Positions 48,764 through 57,270 of a DNA stretch of 64,000 nt are shown one piece after another. A program made the position numbers and the translations under genes. The DNA is from Lachnospiraceae bacterium (GTDB taxonomy: Bacteria; Bacillota; Clostridia; Lachnospirales; Lachnospiraceae): positions 1-64,000 of the forward strand of contig CAADTT010000026.1 in the NCBI GenBank assembly GCA_900752065.1. The letters are read 5' to 3'. How positions within the stretch are numbered: position 1 is the first letter of the stretch; each line of letters starts with the position of its first letter. The notes under the pieces are model-generated. The model had not been told where the DNA came from. It saw only the letters and a list, made by a program, of their open reading frames with translations, and did not search any database.

Positions 48764-49249
48764 ATGATGGAAAGGGTAAATAAGATTCTGCAGCATCCTA
48801 CATATAAAACTTGTCTCCGGCAGATTTATGAGTTGGAGGCAGGGCGTATTTTCTGCGGCCATGACATGGCACATTTTCTGGATGTGGCACGATTGGCCTA
48901 TATTTTTAATTTAGAAGAGCACCTGCAGATAGAAAAAGAGCGGATCTATGCGGCCGCTCTTCTTCACGATGTAGGGAGGCATATCCAGTACCGGGAGGGG
49001 AAGCCTCACCAGGAGGCGGGTCTTCCTTTTGCGGAGGAGATCCTGAAGGACTGTGACTTTACAGAGGAAGAACGGATGGATATTCTGGAGGCCATTGCCA
49101 GACACCGGGATGTGACGGTAAAGCAGGAGCCGACTCTGGCAGGCATCATCTACCGGGGAGATAAAACATCGAGGCACTGCTTTGGCTGTATGGCGGAGGC
49201 AGAGTGCAACTGGAGCGATGAGAAGAAAAACTTAAAAATAGATTACTAA
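48764..49249 (+). CDS. HD-domain hydrolase in the folate operon
   Basis: A 161-residue HD-superfamily phosphohydrolase. The metal set is visible as CGHDMAHFLDVARLA (H...H), ALLHDVGRHIQYREGKPHQE (HD), and later ARHRDV. The C-terminus carries a compact cysteine patch, RHCFGCMAEAECNW, which is conserved in this small subfamily. It sits 3 bp after folE and 16 bp before folP, inside the folate operon. The step from dihydroneopterin triphosphate to dihydroneopterin needs a phosphate-removing enzyme and no FolQ/NudB Nudix gene is present here; an HD-domain enzyme (MptB) acts on a related pterin phosphate in archaea. A pterin phosphohydrolase role is therefore plausible but unproven. Confidence 0.88.
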   Translation: MMERVNKILQHPTYKTCLRQIYELEAGRIFCGHDMAHFLDVARLAYIFNLEEHLQIEKERIYAAALLHDVGRHIQYREGKPHQEAGLPFAEEILKDCDFTEEERMDILEAIARHRDVTVKQEPTLAGIIYRGDKTSRHCFGCMAEAECNWSDEKKNLKIDY

Positions 49250-49265
49250 AAGGAGGAGGATAGCG

Positions 49266-50075
49266 ATGAAAATAGGAAATAGAGAATTTGATTTGAAAAA
49301 TAAGACATATATCATGGGAATCCTGAATGTGACGCCGGATTCCTTCTCCGACGGCGGCCGCTGGAATGACCTGGAGACGGCAAAAAGACATGTGGAGGAG
49401 ATGATTGCGGAGGGAGCAGATATCATCGATATCGGCGGCGAATCCACGAGACCGGGCTATACGGTACTGCCGGATGAGGAAGAGATCGCCCGTGTGGTGC
49501 CCTATATCGAGATGGTAAAGAAAAATTTTGATATTCCTGTTTCTGTGGACACTTATAAGGGCGGTGTGGCGAAGGCTGCCATCCAGGCGGGCGCGGACCT
49601 GGTCAATGACATCTGGGGACTGAAATGGGACGATAAGCTGGCAGGCGTGATCGCAGAGAGCGGGCTTCCCTGCTGTCTGATGCATAACAGGAAAGAGCCG
49701 GACTACCAGGATTTTATGCCGGATATGCTGGACGATCTGCGGGAGACGCTGCGCATCGCCGCAGAAGCGGGCATCGCAGAGGATAAGATCATTCTGGACC
49801 CGGGCGTGGGATTTGGAAAAACCTATGAGAATAATCTGGAGGCGATCAACCGTCTGGAGGAGATGCATAAACTGGGATATCCCATCTTGCTTGGAACTTC
49901 AAGAAAGTCCGTGATCGGTCTGACGCTTGACCTTCCTGCTTCCCAGCGGGTGGAGGGAACTCTCGTGACTACCGTATTTGGCGTGATGAAAGGAGCATCC
50001 TTCGTGCGTGTCCATGATGTAAAGGAAAATTACAGAACCGTGAAGATGACAGAGCGCATCCTGGGAAGGGGATGA
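49266..50075 (+). CDS. folP: Dihydropteroate synthase
   Basis: A 269-residue TIM-barrel enzyme that joins 6-hydroxymethyl-dihydropterin pyrophosphate with p-aminobenzoate; target of sulfonamides. MGILNVTPDSFSDGGRW and DIIDIGGESTRPGYTVL are the two family signatures, with SVDTYKGGVAKAAIQAGADL, NDIWGL, DPGVGFGKTYENN (pterin site) and LGTSRKSVIGLTL following in order. AAAGGAGGAGG precedes the ATG. It sits between the HD-domain gene and folBK in the folate operon. No resistance-type insertion is visible near the sulfonamide loops. Confidence 0.97.
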   Translation: MKIGNREFDLKNKTYIMGILNVTPDSFSDGGRWNDLETAKRHVEEMIAEGADIIDIGGESTRPGYTVLPDEEEIARVVPYIEMVKKNFDIPVSVDTYKGGVAKAAIQAGADLVNDIWGLKWDDKLAGVIAESGLPCCLMHNRKEPDYQDFMPDMLDDLRETLRIAAEAGIAEDKIILDPGVGFGKTYENNLEAINRLEEMHKLGYPILLGTSRKSVIGLTLDLPASQRVEGTLVTTVFGVMKGASFVRVHDVKENYRTVKMTERILGRG

Positions 50076-50192
50076 GAGAAAGTCGCGGAATATCCCTGCG
50101 AGCCATATGGAAGGCAGTCCGCGTGTTGTTTGCAGGGATGAAATGCCGGGCTTCCTGTCCGGAATCGCATATGGGATAAGGAGATTAAAACA

Positions 50193-51029
50193 TTGGATAA
50201 GATTAAAATCAAGGATCTGGAGCTGTACTGCCGCCACGGGGTATTTCCGGAGGAGAAGGTACTGGGTCAGAAATTTCTGTTTTCCGCCGTGCTGTATCTG
50301 AGCACGAGAGCGGCGGGAAGGACGGATGAACTGGAGAAATCCGTGAATTATGGGGAAATCTGCCATTTCATCCGCGAATTTATGGAGGAGCATACCTATA
50401 AACTGCTGGAGGCGGCGCTGGAACATCTGGCGGAGGCGATCCTGCTGAAGTGGACACAGATCGAAAGTCTGACTCTGGAGGTGAAAAAGCCCTGGGCTCC
50501 GGTGGGACTGCCGCTGGATACGGTGGCGGTGGAGATCACCAGGGGATGGCATACGGCATATATTGCCCTGGGCTCGAATATGGGAGATAAGGGAGAGTAT
50601 CTGCAGTGTGCAGTGGAAGCATTAAAAGAGCGGGAGGACTGCCGGGTGACAGAGGTATCTGACTTTATCAACACAGCGCCCTACGGTGTCACAGATCAGG
50701 ATGAGTTTTTAAACGGCGTGCTGATGATGAAAACGCTGCTTACACCGGAGGAGCTGCTGGAACGGCTTCACGAGATCGAGGCAGGAGCAGGAAGAGTGCG
50801 GCTCAGGCGCTGGGGGCCCAGGACGCTGGATCTGGATATCCTTTTGTATGATGATCTGGTGATAGATACGGAGGAGCTGCATATCCCGCATATCGATATG
50901 CAGAACCGGGATTTTGTGCTGGAGCCGCTCTCGCAGATCGCACCCTGGGTGCGGCACCCGGTTTTCAATAAGACGATAAAACAGTTAGAAGGAGAATTGC
51001 ATGACAGACTTAAAGGAACTGAGGGATGA
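50193..51029 (+). CDS. folK: Bifunctional dihydroneopterin aldolase / HPPK
   Basis: A 278-residue fusion of FolB and FolK. Residues 1-115 are dihydroneopterin aldolase (MDKIKIKDLELYCRHGVFPE, SVNYGEICHFIREFMEE, KPWAPVGLPLDTVAVEI). Residues about 120-275 are 6-hydroxymethyl-dihydropterin pyrophosphokinase (AYIALGSNMGDKGEYL, YGVTDQDEFLNGVLMMKT, GRVRLRRWGPRTLDLDILLY, IPHIDMQNRDFVLEPLSQIA). Start codon is TTG with AAGGAG at 9 nt; it lies 117 bp after folP. The 3' end overlaps the pheA start by 29 nt, so pheA is probably co-transcribed. Confidence 0.95.
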   Translation: MDKIKIKDLELYCRHGVFPEEKVLGQKFLFSAVLYLSTRAAGRTDELEKSVNYGEICHFIREFMEEHTYKLLEAALEHLAEAILLKWTQIESLTLEVKKPWAPVGLPLDTVAVEITRGWHTAYIALGSNMGDKGEYLQCAVEALKEREDCRVTEVSDFINTAPYGVTDQDEFLNGVLMMKTLLTPEELLERLHEIEAGAGRVRLRRWGPRTLDLDILLYDDLVIDTEELHIPHIDMQNRDFVLEPLSQIAPWVRHPVFNKTIKQLEGELHDRLKGTEG

Positions 51030-52131
51030 AATAGACGTTATTGACAGGCAGATCGTGGAGCTTTTTGAAAAGCGCATGGCAGTCAGTAAAGAGGTGGCGG
51101 AATATAAGATCAGTACAGGCAAAAAGGTGTTTGACCGTAACCGGGAGGTTGCTAAGATTGACACGGTAAAGAGCCTGACCCATAACGAATTTAATAAACA
51201 TGGAGTGGAAGAGCTGTTTCAGCAGATCATGGCTATGAGCCGCAAGCTTCAGTACCAGCTCCTGGCAGAAAACGGCGTGATCGGCAGGCTGCCCTTTATC
51301 GCTGTGGACGAGATCGAGCGCTCGAAGGTGCGGGTCGTGTTCCAGGGAGTAGAAGGAGCCTACAGCCAGGCGGCCATGAAGCAGTATTTTCAGGATGATA
51401 TTACCTATTTTCATGTAGAACAGTGGAGGGATGCTATGGAGGCCATCGCAGAAGGTTCTGCGGACTTTGCTGTTCTGCCGATTGAAAATTCTACGGCGGG
51501 AAGCGTCAGTGATATGTACGACCTTCTGGTAGAATTTGAGAATTACATCGTGGGAGAGCAGATCATCCGGTGCGAGCATAAGCTTCTGGGACTTCCGGGT
51601 GCGCAGCTTTCGGATATCCGCAGGGTATATTCTCATCAGCAGGCGCTTTCCCAGTGCAAGCCTTACCTGGAGGAGCACAGGGACTGGAAAAAGATTCCGT
51701 TGGAAAACACCGCTGTGGCGGCAAAACGTGTGGCGGAGGAGAAGGATGTGAGCCAGGCGGCCATCGCCAGCGCCTTTGCCAGCGATTATTTTGGTTTACA
51801 GGTTCTTGCGGATAAGATTTATGTGAATGAGGCGAACTCCACCCGGTTTATTATCGTGACCAACCAGAGAATCTTCCGCAGGGATGCGGATAAGATCAGT
51901 ATTTGCTTTGAACTGCCCCATATCAGCGGAAGCCTTTACAATATGCTGTCCCATTTTATTTACAACAATGTGAACATGACAAAGATCGAGTCGCGTCCGA
52001 TCACCGGGCGGAACTGGGAATACAGGTTCTTTGTGGACTTTGAGGGAAATTTAAATGACAGCTCTGTAAAGAACGCACTCCGGGGGATCCGGGAGGAAGC
52101 GATCAATATGAGGATTCTGGGAAATTACTGA
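51001..52131 (+). CDS. pheA: Bifunctional chorismate mutase / prephenate dehydratase (P-protein)
   Basis: A 376-residue phenylalanine-pathway enzyme. Residues 1-90 form an AroQ-type chorismate mutase (LRDEIDVIDRQIVELFEKRM, EVAEYKISTGKKVF). Residues about 110-290 form prephenate dehydratase (VFQGVEGAYSQAAMKQYF, LPIENSTAGSVSDMYDLL, HKLLGLPGA, NEANSTRFIIV with the catalytic TRF). An ACT domain follows (ISICFELPHISGSLYNMLSH, ESRPITGRNWEYRFFVDFEG), which carries phenylalanine feedback control. The start lies inside folK, so aromatic and folate genes share a transcript, sensible because p-aminobenzoate also derives from chorismate. Confidence 0.96.
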   Translation: MTDLKELRDEIDVIDRQIVELFEKRMAVSKEVAEYKISTGKKVFDRNREVAKIDTVKSLTHNEFNKHGVEELFQQIMAMSRKLQYQLLAENGVIGRLPFIAVDEIERSKVRVVFQGVEGAYSQAAMKQYFQDDITYFHVEQWRDAMEAIAEGSADFAVLPIENSTAGSVSDMYDLLVEFENYIVGEQIIRCEHKLLGLPGAQLSDIRRVYSHQQALSQCKPYLEEHRDWKKIPLENTAVAAKRVAEEKDVSQAAIASAFASDYFGLQVLADKIYVNEANSTRFIIVTNQRIFRRDADKISICFELPHISGSLYNMLSHFIYNNVNMTKIESRPITGRNWEYRFFVDFEGNLNDSSVKNALRGIREEAINMRILGNY

Positions 52132-52168
52132 TCATGTCAGGGCGTCTGGAAAGGGTGAGGAGAACATT

Positions 52169-53503
52169 ATGAGAAAAATGACGAAGAGAGAACAGTTGAT
52201 TGTCTATCGGGATTTCGGGGAAAATTCCCTGCTGGAGAAGATGGAGCGCGTCATGCTCTACTATGACTCGGAGTATGAGGAGGATTTCAGGTGGGAGACG
52301 GATAGCGCCTATGGAGATTACTGTGAGTGTATCCATGAGCTGATTGACCTGACGGGGAATTATGGATTTCACGGGAATCTGTGGCACGCGTATCTGACCT
52401 ATCTTCTGGTAAATAATGAAAATGCGTTCAGCAAGGCGTGCGAGATCAAAGGCGCTGTGAACGGCAGCATTAATGAACTGGTGAAGCATGATTTTGCCCT
52501 GTTTCTGGAACTATATCATTATGACTTTAAACCAATGGAAGACGCTCTCGGTATTCATTTCTATCAATTGATCTCGGATTATAAAAATGTGAACGAGGAC
52601 AGCAAGGTTTTCAACCGCCGCATCCGCGACCGTATCTGTGAACTGAGCGGGAAGCTTGGCAGGGCGCAGAACACAGAGGAATTCATGGAGGATATGGTAG
52701 CCTTTTATAAGGATTTCGGGGTAGGAAAGCTGGGGCTTCACAAGGCGTTCCGCATCGCCCATACAGAGGAAGGCGTACAGATCGTCCCGATCACGAATAT
52801 CACCCACGTTCATCTGGATGACCTGGTGGGCTATGAGATCGCGAAGAAGAAACTGATCGATAACACGGAGGCATTTATTCATGGAAGAAAGGCAAACAAC
52901 TGTCTGCTGTTCGGAGATGCGGGAACGGGAAAATCCTCCAGCATCAAGGGAATCCTGAATCAGTATTATGATCAGGGACTCCGGATCATAGAAGTCTATA
53001 AGCATCAGTTTCAGGATCTGAATGATGTGATCGCACAGATAAAAAACAGAAATTACCGTTTTATTATTTATATGGATGATTTATCTTTTGAAGAATTTGA
53101 GATAGAATATAAGTATCTGAAAGCTGTGATCGAGGGCGGGCTGGAAAAGAAGCCGGAAAACATATTGATCTATGCGACTTCAAACAGGCGTCATCTGATC
53201 AAGGAGGAATTTGCCGATAAGGAGGGGCGCAGGGATTCCCTTCATTCATCGGATACGGTACAGGAAAAGCTGTCGCTGGTATCACGGTTCGGCGTACAGA
53301 TATTCTTCTGCGCTCCAAATAAGAAGGAGTATCAGAATATCGTAAAGGTACTGGCCGACCGGTACGGTGTGGCGATGCCGGAAGAGGAGCTTCTTCTGGA
53401 AGCGAATAAGTGGGAGCTGAGCCACGGAGGGCTCTCCGGGCGGAGCGCCCAGCAGTTTATCGATTATCTGCTGGGAAGCCGTCTGGAGCTTCTGAACAGA
53501 TAA
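52169..53503 (+). CDS. DUF815-family AAA ATPase
   Basis: A 444-residue cytoplasmic protein. The second half is an AAA ATPase of the DUF815 family: LVGYEIAKKKLIDNTEAF, Walker A LFGDAGTGKSSSIKG (about 250-264), Walker B RFIIYMDDLSFEEFEIEY, sensor IYATSNRRHLIKEEFADK, and the C-terminal GGLSGRSAQQFIDYLLG. The first 210 residues are helical and unassigned. DUF815 proteins resemble DnaC/IstB-type ATPases, but their role is not established. It follows pheA by 37 bp and is followed 20 bp later by a Ppx/GppA gene, then ppk, so a polyphosphate-related or stress unit is possible. GGTGAGGAG precedes the ATG. Confidence 0.9.
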   Translation: MRKMTKREQLIVYRDFGENSLLEKMERVMLYYDSEYEEDFRWETDSAYGDYCECIHELIDLTGNYGFHGNLWHAYLTYLLVNNENAFSKACEIKGAVNGSINELVKHDFALFLELYHYDFKPMEDALGIHFYQLISDYKNVNEDSKVFNRRIRDRICELSGKLGRAQNTEEFMEDMVAFYKDFGVGKLGLHKAFRIAHTEEGVQIVPITNITHVHLDDLVGYEIAKKKLIDNTEAFIHGRKANNCLLFGDAGTGKSSSIKGILNQYYDQGLRIIEVYKHQFQDLNDVIAQIKNRNYRFIIYMDDLSFEEFEIEYKYLKAVIEGGLEKKPENILIYATSNRRHLIKEEFADKEGRRDSLHSSDTVQEKLSLVSRFGVQIFFCAPNKKEYQNIVKVLADRYGVAMPEEELLLEANKWELSHGGLSGRSAQQFIDYLLGSRLELLNR

Positions 53504-53523
53504 AAAACAGAGGGAGGGATTTC

Positions 53524-55044
53524 ATGCAGTACAAGATGTTTGCGGCCATCGACATAGGTTCCTATGAGGTAGGAATGAAGATTTATGAGCTGTCGCGTTC
53601 TAAGGGAATGAAGGAAATAGACAGTGTCACGCATCGTCTGGAGCTTGGAAAGGAAGCGTATGCGGCTGGCAAGATCAGCGTGGAAAAAATCGAAAGCCTG
53701 TGCAAACTGCTCCAGTCGTTTAAGACGATCATGGCAGGTTATAAGGTGGATGCGTACCGCGCCTGCGGCACCAGCGCCATGCGTGAGACGAAAAACAGAG
53801 TGATCATTCAGGATTATCTGGAAAAAAAGACAGGACTGAAGATAGAGATTTTAAGTAATTCGGAGCAGAGGTTCCTGGATTATAAGTCCATAGCCTCCAG
53901 TGAGAATGAATTTAATAAGATCATCCAGAAGGGGACAGCGATCGTTGACGTAGGAGGAGGGAGTGTCCAGATCTCACTTTTTGACAAGGACCGTCTGATC
54001 AGCACCCAGAATATCCGGATCGGAAATCTGAGGATCCGGGAAAGGCTTTCCTCTTTTGAAAAAAATGTGACCCATATCGAGCGTGTGATCGAAGAGATGG
54101 TAAGCAGCGATCTGGTAAGCTACAAGAAGATGTATCTGAAAGAGAGGGAGATCAAGAATCTGATCGTAGTAGGAGACAATTTCTGTGATGTGGCCAAGGT
54201 GCCGTCTATGACCAGCGAGGAATTCCGAAAGCTGTATGAGCTCGTCACAGAGTATTCCATCGATGAAGCGGCAGAAAAGCTGGATGTCCATGCGGAAAGC
54301 ATTTACATGCTGATTCCTTCTCTTGTGATCCATAAATGGTTTATTGATGAATGCGGTGTGGAGACCGTGTGGATTCCCGGATTGGACCTAAGCGACGGCA
54401 TGGCATATGAATACGGCCAGCGGAATAAAATCATCAAGTCCGGACATGATTTTGACGGCGATATCATCGCTTCCGCCAGAAATATCGCAAAGAGGTATGT
54501 GTGTGAAAAGACACATATCAAAGCGCTGGAGGAGCTTTCTCTTGAGATTTTTGATAAGACGAAAAAGCTTCATGGCATGGGAGGAAGAGAACGGCTCCTG
54601 CTTCAGATCGCGGCAATCCTTCATAGCTGCGGCAAATATATCAGCCTTTCTGATGTGGCAGAATGCTCTTACCGTATCATTATGGCGACGGAAATCATCG
54701 GTTTGTCCCGGCAGGAGCGGGAGGTCATAGCAAATATTGTCCGTTATAACACGCAGGAATTCCATTACTACGAAAAGGTGGAAAGCGGTGCCGGCATCAC
54801 GCAAGAAGATTATCTTACAGTGGCGAAGCTGACGGCGATCCTGCGGGTAGCAAATGCGCTGGACCGCAGCCATAAGCAGAAGTTTAAAAACGCGCGGATA
54901 TCCCTGAAGGATGATGAGCTTATCATCACGGCGGACACGGCGGAGGACATTTCTCTGGAGAAAGGGCTGTTTGGCGATAAGGCAGATTTCTTCCAGGAAG
55001 TATTCAGCGTCCGTCCGGTTATCAAAAAGAAGAAAGTACGATAA
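53524..55044 (+). CDS. ppx: Ppx/GppA-family exopolyphosphatase with C-terminal HD domain
   Basis: A 506-residue protein of the ASKHA fold. FAAIDIGSYEVGMKIYELS is the phosphate-1 loop (family: DIGSNS), YRACGTSAMRETKNR and IVDVGGGSVQISLFDKD the further ATPase-type loops; about 310-480 form an HD-like helical domain with HSCGKYISLSDVAECSYRII and EIIGLSRQEREVIANIVRYN. Such enzymes trim polyphosphate or hydrolyse pppGpp. MQYKMF was taken as start with AGAGGGAGGGATTTC upstream. The next gene is polyphosphate kinase 14 bp downstream, which makes the polyphosphatase activity the more likely one. Confidence 0.92.
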   Translation: MQYKMFAAIDIGSYEVGMKIYELSRSKGMKEIDSVTHRLELGKEAYAAGKISVEKIESLCKLLQSFKTIMAGYKVDAYRACGTSAMRETKNRVIIQDYLEKKTGLKIEILSNSEQRFLDYKSIASSENEFNKIIQKGTAIVDVGGGSVQISLFDKDRLISTQNIRIGNLRIRERLSSFEKNVTHIERVIEEMVSSDLVSYKKMYLKEREIKNLIVVGDNFCDVAKVPSMTSEEFRKLYELVTEYSIDEAAEKLDVHAESIYMLIPSLVIHKWFIDECGVETVWIPGLDLSDGMAYEYGQRNKIIKSGHDFDGDIIASARNIAKRYVCEKTHIKALEELSLEIFDKTKKLHGMGGRERLLLQIAAILHSCGKYISLSDVAECSYRIIMATEIIGLSRQEREVIANIVRYNTQEFHYYEKVESGAGITQEDYLTVAKLTAILRVANALDRSHKQKFKNARISLKDDELIITADTAEDISLEKGLFGDKADFFQEVFSVRPVIKKKKVR

Positions 55045-55058
55045 GGAGGCAGGAGATT

Positions 55059-57185
55059 ATGGAAAAAACAGATTTTTGGAAATCCGAATATTACAGAAAC
55101 AGGGAGCTGAGCTGGCTGAGTTTTGATGAGCGTGTGCTGAATGAAGCCAGAGACAAGTCGCTTCCGCTTTTTGAAAGACTGAAATTCCTGAGCATCACTG
55201 CTTCGAATCTGGACGAATTTTTTATGATACGTGTAGCGTCTTTAAAGGATATGGTTCATGCGAAGTATATGAAAAAGGATATCGCAGGGCTGAATGCGGC
55301 GGAGCAGTTGGAGCTGATCTTAAAGGCCACGCATGAGCTGGTCAATCTTCAGTATTCCACTTATAACCGTTCCCTGCTCCCGGCGCTGAAGCAGCAGGGG
55401 ATGAAGGTAGTGACCCAGCATGAAAATCTTTCAAAGGAGCAGAAGGCTTTTGTAGATAAATATTTTGAGGAGAATGTCTATCCGGTGCTGACGCCCATGG
55501 CGGTGGATTCTTCCAGACCATTTCCGCTGATCCGAAACAAATCCCTGAACATCGGCGCGCTGATCCTGGAAAAGGGCGAGGAGGACGCATATGATTTTGC
55601 TACGGTTCAGGTGCCGTCTGTCCTTCCGAGGATCATCGAACTTCCCGCAGGAAAAGACGGGGAGCGGAGGGCAATCCTGCTGGAAGAGGTCATTGAGCGG
55701 AACATCGGAAAGCTTTTCCTGAATTATGATGTGATTTGCGCCCATCCGTACCGGATCATGAGAAATGCCGACCTGACGATCGATGAGGATGAGGCGGCCG
55801 ATCTGCTGAAAGAGATCCAGAAGCAGCTCAAAAAGCGTCAATGGGGAGAAGTCATCCGTCTGGAAGTGGAAGAGGGCATGGATGAACGTCTGCTGAAGGT
55901 GCTGAAAAAGGAATTTGAAATTAAGGAGCTGGATATTTTCCGCATCAATGGGCCTCTTGATCTGACTTTCCTGATGAAAATGTACGGGATGGAGGGATTT
56001 GACGAGTATAAAACGCCGAAGTATCAGCCGCAGCCTGTTCCGGCCATGATGACAGACGAGGATATCTTCACCCAGATCCGGAATGGTGATATCCTGCTGC
56101 ACCATCCGTATATGACCTTTGATCCGGTGGTGAATTTCGTAAAACAGGCGGCAAAAGACCCGAATGTCCTGGCAATCAAGCAGACGCTGTACCGTGTCAG
56201 CGGAAACTCCCCGATCATTGCGGCACTGGCACAGGCCGCAGAGAACGGCAAGCAGGTGTCGGTACTCGTGGAGCTGAAGGCACGTTTTGATGAAGAAAAT
56301 AATATCATCTGGGCGAAGATGCTGGAGAAGGCAGGCTGTCACGTGATCTACGGTCTGAAGGGATTGAAGACCCACAGCAAGATCACGCTGGTGGTAAGGA
56401 GAGAAGATGACGGCATCCGCCGTTATGTACACCTGGGAACAGGAAATTATAATGATTCTACGGCGAAACTTTATACGGACTGCGGCCTTTTGACCTGTGC
56501 GGAGCCGATCGGAGAGGACGCTACCGCCGTATTTAACATGCTTTCCGGATATTCTGAGCCGAAGAGCTGGAATAAGCTGATCGTGGCGCCAATCTGGCTG
56601 AGAAAGCGCTTCTTAAAGCTCATAGGAAGAGAGACAAGAAATGCCAGGGAGGGAAAGCCGGCGCACATCATCGCAAAGATGAACTCTCTGTGTGATAAGG
56701 AAATCATAGCAGCTCTCTATGAAGCCAGCGCCGCCGGAGTAAAGATCGAGCTGATCATCCGGGGAATCTGCTGCCTGAAAGTGGGGATTCCGGGAATCAG
56801 TGAAAATATTACGGTGCGTTCTATCGTTGGAAATTTTCTGGAGCATGCCCGGATCTTCTATTTCCTGAATGACGGAAAGGAAGAGATTTATATGGGCAGC
56901 GCGGACTGGATGCCGAGAAATCTGGATAAGCGTGTGGAGATCCTCTTCCCGGTAGAGTGCGAGAACCTGAAGAAGGAAGCGCGCCATATCCTGAATATAC
57001 AGCTTGCGGACAATGTGAAGGCATCGGTACTTCAGAAGGACGGCACGTATGAAAAGATTGATAAAAGAGGAAAGGTGCTGATCTGCGCTCAGGATTTCTT
57101 CTGCCAGGAGGCAGTAGAGAGAGCTGCAAAGCCGGAGGAGCATGAGGTAGACCGGGTGTTTATTCCGGCGGAGCATGTAGAGTAG
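55059..57185 (+). CDS. ppk1: Polyphosphate kinase 1
   Basis: A 708-residue enzyme that reversibly makes long-chain polyphosphate from ATP. The N-terminal domain opens with YYRNRELSWLSFDERVLNEA and NLDEFFMIRVASLKDMVHA; the middle has RPFPLIRNKSLNIGALI; the catalytic PLD-like domains contain HHPYMTFDPVVNFVKQAAKD, KQTLYRVSGNSPIIAALAQA, the autophosphorylated histidine in LKGLKTHSKITLVVR, RRYVHLGTGNYNDSTAKLYT and YMGSADWMPRNLDKRVE. Length fits the family. AAGGAGGCAGG precedes the ATG. It completes a DUF815-ppx-ppk unit and is followed by a terminator hairpin. Confidence 0.97.
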   Translation: MEKTDFWKSEYYRNRELSWLSFDERVLNEARDKSLPLFERLKFLSITASNLDEFFMIRVASLKDMVHAKYMKKDIAGLNAAEQLELILKATHELVNLQYSTYNRSLLPALKQQGMKVVTQHENLSKEQKAFVDKYFEENVYPVLTPMAVDSSRPFPLIRNKSLNIGALILEKGEEDAYDFATVQVPSVLPRIIELPAGKDGERRAILLEEVIERNIGKLFLNYDVICAHPYRIMRNADLTIDEDEAADLLKEIQKQLKKRQWGEVIRLEVEEGMDERLLKVLKKEFEIKELDIFRINGPLDLTFLMKMYGMEGFDEYKTPKYQPQPVPAMMTDEDIFTQIRNGDILLHHPYMTFDPVVNFVKQAAKDPNVLAIKQTLYRVSGNSPIIAALAQAAENGKQVSVLVELKARFDEENNIIWAKMLEKAGCHVIYGLKGLKTHSKITLVVRREDDGIRRYVHLGTGNYNDSTAKLYTDCGLLTCAEPIGEDATAVFNMLSGYSEPKSWNKLIVAPIWLRKRFLKLIGRETRNAREGKPAHIIAKMNSLCDKEIIAALYEASAAGVKIELIIRGICCLKVGIPGISENITVRSIVGNFLEHARIFYFLNDGKEEIYMGSADWMPRNLDKRVEILFPVECENLKKEARHILNIQLADNVKASVLQKDGTYEKIDKRGKVLICAQDFFCQEAVERAAKPEEHEVDRVFIPAEHVE

Positions 57186-57203
57186 GGAGCAGTTAAGGGA
57201 TTC

Positions 57204-57234
57204 ATGCCCCGCAGCCAGGCTGCGGGGCATTTGA
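57204..57234 (+). terminator. Hairpin terminator after ppk1
   Basis: ATGCCCCGCAG (57204-57214) pairs with CTGCGGGGCAT (57220-57230), followed by TTGACTCTT. The stem is strong, the U-tract weak. Confidence 0.62.
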
Positions 57235-57270
57235 CTCTTGCGGCGGATCACATACAAAGGAGAAGGTTAT

